Below are positions 5,660 to 7,755 of a DNA stretch of 7,755 nt, one piece after another. Source of the DNA: Micromonosporaceae bacterium (GTDB lineage: Bacteria; Actinomycetota; Actinomycetes; Mycobacteriales; Micromonosporaceae); assembly GCA_019689695.1 (NCBI GenBank), contig JADGHA010000182.1:1-7755 (forward strand), written 5' to 3'. Both the position numbers and the translations under genes were made by a program. The notes under the pieces were generated by a model. The model saw nothing but the letters and a program-made list of their open reading frames with translations. It did no database searches and was not told the origin of the DNA. Numbering within the stretch: the stretch's first letter is position 1; the number at the start of each line of letters is the position of its first letter.

Positions 5660-7157
5660 CGAGTTCACCGAACCGTGGGAAGAGGGCCTCCCGGAGCAGA
5701 TGCGGGTGCGGCGGGAGAAGCGGGCCCGGATGCTCGCCGAGGGTGTGCAGCCGTATCCGGTCGGCTATCCGCGTACCGCCACCCTGGCCGAGGTGCGCGA
5801 GAAGTACGGCCACCTACCCATCGACACCGCGAGCGGGGATACCGTCTCGGTCACCGGTCGGGTCATCTTCATCAGGAACACCGGGAAGCTCTGCTTCGCC
5901 ACCCTCCGCGAGGGCGACGGCACCGAGCTGCAGGCGATGCTCTCCCTGGACCGGGTCGGCGCCGAGCGGCTGGAGGCGTGGAAGCGGCTGGTGGACATCG
6001 GCGATCACGTCGGCGTCACCGGGGAGGTGATCACGAGCCGGCGGGGCGAGCTGTCCGTGCTCGCGGAATCGTGGCAGATGACCGCCAAGGCGTTGCGCCC
6101 ACTGCCGGTGGCGCACCGGCCGATGAGCGAAGAGGCCCGGGTCCGCCAGCGTTATGTGGACCTGATTGTGCGCCCGCAGGCCCGGCAGACCGTGCGTACC
6201 CGGGCCGCCGTGGTACGCAGCCTGCGGGATTCCCTGCACCGGCGCGGCTTTATCGAGGTGGAGACGCCGATGCTGCAGTTGCTGCACGGCGGCGCGGCGG
6301 CGCGTCCGTTCGTGACACACAGCAACGCATTGGACACAGATCTATATCTACGAATCGCACCCGAGCTTTTTCTCAAGCGCGCCGTCGTCGGCGGGATCGA
6401 ACAGGTCTTCGAGATCAACCGGAATTTCCGGAATGAGGGGTCGGACTCCACGCACTCGCCCGAGTTCGCGATGCTGGAAACCTACCAGGCGTATGGGAAC
6501 TACGACACGATGGCGGTGTTGACCCGCGAACTGGTGCAGGAGGCGGCCCTGGCGGCGTGCGGCTCGCATACCGTCCGCCATGTCGACGGCACAGAGCTCG
6601 ACCTCGGCGGGGAGTGGCGCCAGGTCACCCTTTACGGCGCGCTCTCCGACGCCCTCGGCGAGGAGGTCACCGTCAGTACTCCGATGGCCGTCCTGCAGCG
6701 GTACGCGGACAAGCACGCGCTGGCGGTCGATCCGAAGTGGGGCCCCGGCAAGCTGGCCGAGGAACTGTTCGAGGAGCTGGTGGTGCCGGGCCTGGTCGAG
6801 CCGACATTCGTGCGCGACTATCCCGAGGAGACCAGCCCGCTGACCCGGGGGCACCGCAGCCAACCGGGGCTGGCCGAGAAGTGGGACCTCTACGTGCTCG
6901 GCGTCGAGCTGGCCACGGCCTACTCCGAGCTGGTCGACCCGGTTGTGCAGCGGGAGCGGCTGGTGGCGCAGGCACAGCAGGCCGCCCGCGGCGACGACGA
7001 GGCCATGCGGCTGGATGAGGACTTCCTGCGCGCCATGGAGTACGGAATGCCACCGGCCGGCGGGATGGGAATGGGAATCGATCGGCTGCTGATGGCGCTG
7101 ACTGGGCTCGGTATTCGCGAGACCATCCTCTTCCCCTTGGTTCGTCCGGAGAGCTGA
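5655..7157 (+). CDS. lysS: Lysyl-tRNA synthetase, class II
   Basis: Charges tRNA-Lys with lysine using ATP in the cytoplasm. The 500-residue product has the N-terminal anticodon-binding OB fold (about 64-150, with VSVTGRVIFIRNTGKLCFAT) and the class II catalytic core. Motif 1 is GFIEVETPML 198-207. ARPFVTHSNALDTDLYLRIA lies at 216-235. Motif 2 is FEINRNFRNEGSDSTHSPEF 252-271. Motif 3 is GMGMGIDRLLMALTG 470-484, with the ending IRETILFPLVRP. The wording THSNALD and STHSPEF closely resembles mycobacterial LysS (Rv3598c) as I remember it. There is no N-terminal membrane domain, which rules out the bifunctional LysX. The GTG start at 5655 has AGGAAG 8 bases upstream. A hairpin terminator follows the stop, so lysS appears to be its own transcription unit. 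One segment (codons at 6315-6371) has unusually AT-rich, rare codons although the protein there is highly conserved. Confidence 0.95.
   Translation: MTEFTEPWEEGLPEQMRVRREKRARMLAEGVQPYPVGYPRTATLAEVREKYGHLPIDTASGDTVSVTGRVIFIRNTGKLCFATLREGDGTELQAMLSLDRVGAERLEAWKRLVDIGDHVGVTGEVITSRRGELSVLAESWQMTAKALRPLPVAHRPMSEEARVRQRYVDLIVRPQARQTVRTRAAVVRSLRDSLHRRGFIEVETPMLQLLHGGAAARPFVTHSNALDTDLYLRIAPELFLKRAVVGGIEQVFEINRNFRNEGSDSTHSPEFAMLETYQAYGNYDTMAVLTRELVQEAALAACGSHTVRHVDGTELDLGGEWRQVTLYGALSDALGEEVTVSTPMAVLQRYADKHALAVDPKWGPGKLAEELFEELVVPGLVEPTFVRDYPEETSPLTRGHRSQPGLAEKWDLYVLGVELATAYSELVDPVVQRERLVAQAQQAARGDDEAMRLDEDFLRAMEYGMPPAGGMGMGIDRLLMALTGLGIRETILFPLVRPES
6312..6371 (+). other. AT-rich, rare-codon patch inside lysS
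   Basis: Only about 28 of these 60 bases are G or C, in a gene that is otherwise strongly GC-rich. Codons include ACA, GCA, TTG, ACA, GAT, CTA, TAT, CTA, CGA, GCA, CTT and TTT, nearly all avoided elsewhere in the window. The encoded protein (THSNALDTDLYLRIAPELFL) is the conserved catalytic core, so this is not an insertion or a frameshift. It also contains AGAT-N4-ATCT at 6338-6349. Confidence 0.7.
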
Positions 7158-7159
7158 CC

Positions 7160-7186
7160 GCGCCCCGTCGTTTGCCACCGGGGCGC
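7160..7186 (+). terminator. Hairpin terminator after lysS
   Basis: An 8-bp perfect stem GCGCCCCG (7160-7167) and CGGGGCGC (7179-7186) with an 11-base loop starts 2 bases after the lysS stop. It lacks a U tract, as is usual for terminators of GC-rich actinobacteria. It separates lysS from lsr2. Confidence 0.7.
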
Positions 7187-7215
7187 CCGGTCTCGCCGCT
7201 GTGACAGGACTGGCG

Positions 7216-7242
7216 GGCGAAACTTCGCTGGTAGTTTTCGCC
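7216..7242. repeat. Inverted repeat upstream of the lsr2 promoter
   Basis: Arms GGCGAAA (7216-7222) and TTTCGCC (7236-7242) are perfect inverted copies with 13 bases between them. GCGAA-AC-TTCGC (7218-7229 region) forms an alternative small hairpin using the left arm. It lies just before the candidate -35 at 7249, an operator-like position, in a locally AT-rich stretch. Confidence 0.5.
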
Positions 7243-7248
7243 GTTCTA

Positions 7249-7279
7249 TTGACGCCATGCGCAGGATCCGGGCTATTGT
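7249..7279 (+). promoter_or_regulatory. Candidate promoter of lsr2
   Basis: TTGACG (7249-7254) resembles a housekeeping -35. TATTGT (7274-7279) fits the TANNNT -10, with a somewhat long 19-base spacer. A start near 7286 would give a leader of about 37 bases. The spacer is less GC-rich than its surroundings, and with a terminator upstream lsr2 needs its own promoter. Confidence 0.55.
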
Positions 7280-7307
7280 TTTGGGCAATGGCGGTACAGC
7301 CTGCGCG

Positions 7308-7313
7308 AAAGGA
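7308..7313 (+). promoter_or_regulatory. Ribosome binding site of lsr2
   Basis: AAAGGA is 9 bases before GTG 7323. There is no other in-frame start nearby, and the MAKQI start matches the family's MAK start. Confidence 0.6.
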
Positions 7314-7322
7314 TAACGGCCC

Positions 7323-7679
7323 GTGGCCAAGCAGATCATTCACAAGCTCGTTGACGACCTGGATGGCGGTGACGCCGACGAGACGGTGAAGTTCGCGCTC
7401 GACGGCATTCAGTACGAGATCGACCTCTCGAAGAAGAACGCCGATAAATTGCGCGAGCTATTCGCTCCGTACGTGAACGCAGGTACGAAGATCGGACGGG
7501 GCGGCGTCGTGGTCGGCGGCCGGGCGGCAGCGGCTCGGAGCCGGGGCGGGGCGGCGGCGGACCGCGAGCAGAACCGGGCGATCCGGAACTGGGCCAAGCG
7601 TGAGGGCAAGAACATCTCCGACCGCGGGCGCATCCCGCAGGAGATCGTCGACGAGTACCACGCCAGGGCCGGCCGCTGA
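7323..7679 (+). CDS. lsr2: Lsr2 nucleoid-associated protein (xenogeneic silencer)
   Basis: Small basic DNA-bridging protein that binds the minor groove of AT-rich DNA, silences acquired genes and shapes the nucleoid; it is the actinobacterial functional counterpart of H-NS. The product is 118 residues (M. tuberculosis 112). The N-terminal dimerisation domain is at about 1-55, with LVDDLDGGDADETVKFALDG at 9-28 and YEIDLSKKNADKLR at 31-44. A flexible Gly/Ala linker spans about 56-78. The C-terminal DNA-binding domain is at 79-118, with DREQNRAIRNWAKREG and the AT-hook-like RGRIP at 101-105 that carries the minor-groove contact. Start GTG 7323 has AAAGGA at 7308-7313, 9 bases upstream. The linker has fewer Arg/Gly-Arg repeats than the mycobacterial one. 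Its position after lysS matches mycobacteria, where clpC follows. Confidence 0.97.
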   Translation: MAKQIIHKLVDDLDGGDADETVKFALDGIQYEIDLSKKNADKLRELFAPYVNAGTKIGRGGVVVGGRAAAARSRGGAAADREQNRAIRNWAKREGKNISDRGRIPQEIVDEYHARAGR

Positions 7680-7700
7680 CCTGGCCTCGCCCTATACCAC

Positions 7701-7755
7701 GCCGAGGGGCCCCCCCCCCCCCGGCGGCGGGCCCCCCCCCGGGGTGTGGGGCAAA
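7701..7755 (+). terminator. Probable lsr2 terminator, sequence damaged by G/C homopolymers
   Basis: After GCCGAGGGG (7701-7709) comes a run of 13 C (7710-7722), then GGCGGCGGG, a run of 9 C (7732-7740), then GGGG. GAGGGGCCC and GGGCCCC would form a normal strong stem around GGCGGC-type bases, placed 22 bases after the lsr2 stop as expected for a terminator. The long single-base runs are unlike the rest of the window and look like read or assembly error at a contig end. Confidence 0.5.

Noticed and set aside
6348..7343. 331-codon minus-strand frame over lysS and the lsr2 leader
   Set aside because: Antisense to conserved lysS, and it would cover the lsr2 promoter; no recognisable protein features.
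1..7755. Mobile elements, CRISPR arrays, tRNA or rRNA genes, defence or toxin systems
   Set aside because: No transposase, repeat-spacer pattern, cloverleaf or rRNA-like segment was seen; all substantial coding space is explained by housekeeping genes.

Overview
The window is a stretch of actinobacterial housekeeping chromosome. The DNA is strongly GC-rich, codon third positions are mostly G or C, and several genes start with GTG. Proteins such as PanD, LysS and Lsr2 look clearly actinobacterial. A member of the Micromonosporaceae or a close relative is my best guess, but this is inference from sequence style and gene order, not a database result.

Region 1 (1-4789, + strand) is a tightly packed cofactor operon. 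It holds the last codons of an unidentified upstream gene, then panC, panD, nadB, nadC and coaX. The start and stop codons of the upstream gene and panC, of panC and panD, and of nadB and nadC overlap. nadC and coaX are 12 bases apart. Only the panD-nadB junction has a real gap of about 80 bases. PanD makes beta-alanine from aspartate and PanC joins it to pantoate. CoaX phosphorylates the pantothenate, which is the first committed step to CoA. NadB oxidises aspartate to iminoaspartate, and NadC turns quinolinate into nicotinate mononucleotide on the way to NAD. The operon therefore joins the two aspartate-consuming routes to CoA and NAD. panB, panE and nadA are not in the window.

Region 2 (4762-5577, - strand) is one gene for a class I SAM-dependent methyltransferase. 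Its 3' end overlaps the end of coaX in convergent orientation. It diverges from lysS across a 77-base spacer, which carries candidate promoters for both directions.

Region 3 (5655-7679, + strand) holds lysS (class II lysyl-tRNA synthetase), a hairpin terminator, a 165-base regulatory spacer with an inverted repeat and a plausible promoter, and lsr2 (nucleoid-associated xenogeneic silencer). The last 50 bases are a G/C homopolymer tract that looks like a badly read terminator hairpin at a contig edge.

As I recall it, Mycobacterium tuberculosis has the order Rv3603c-panC-panD-coaX-Rv3599c-lysS-lsr2-clpC1. This window has the same backbone, with nadB-nadC inserted between panD and coaX and a reverse-strand methyltransferase between coaX and lysS. 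I see no mobile element, CRISPR array, tRNA, rRNA or novel defence-type system. The points worth a second look are small: a Lys at a normally His active-site position in NadC, a rare-codon AT-rich patch in lysS, the compact divergent promoter region, the lsr2 leader, and the damaged-looking 3' end.
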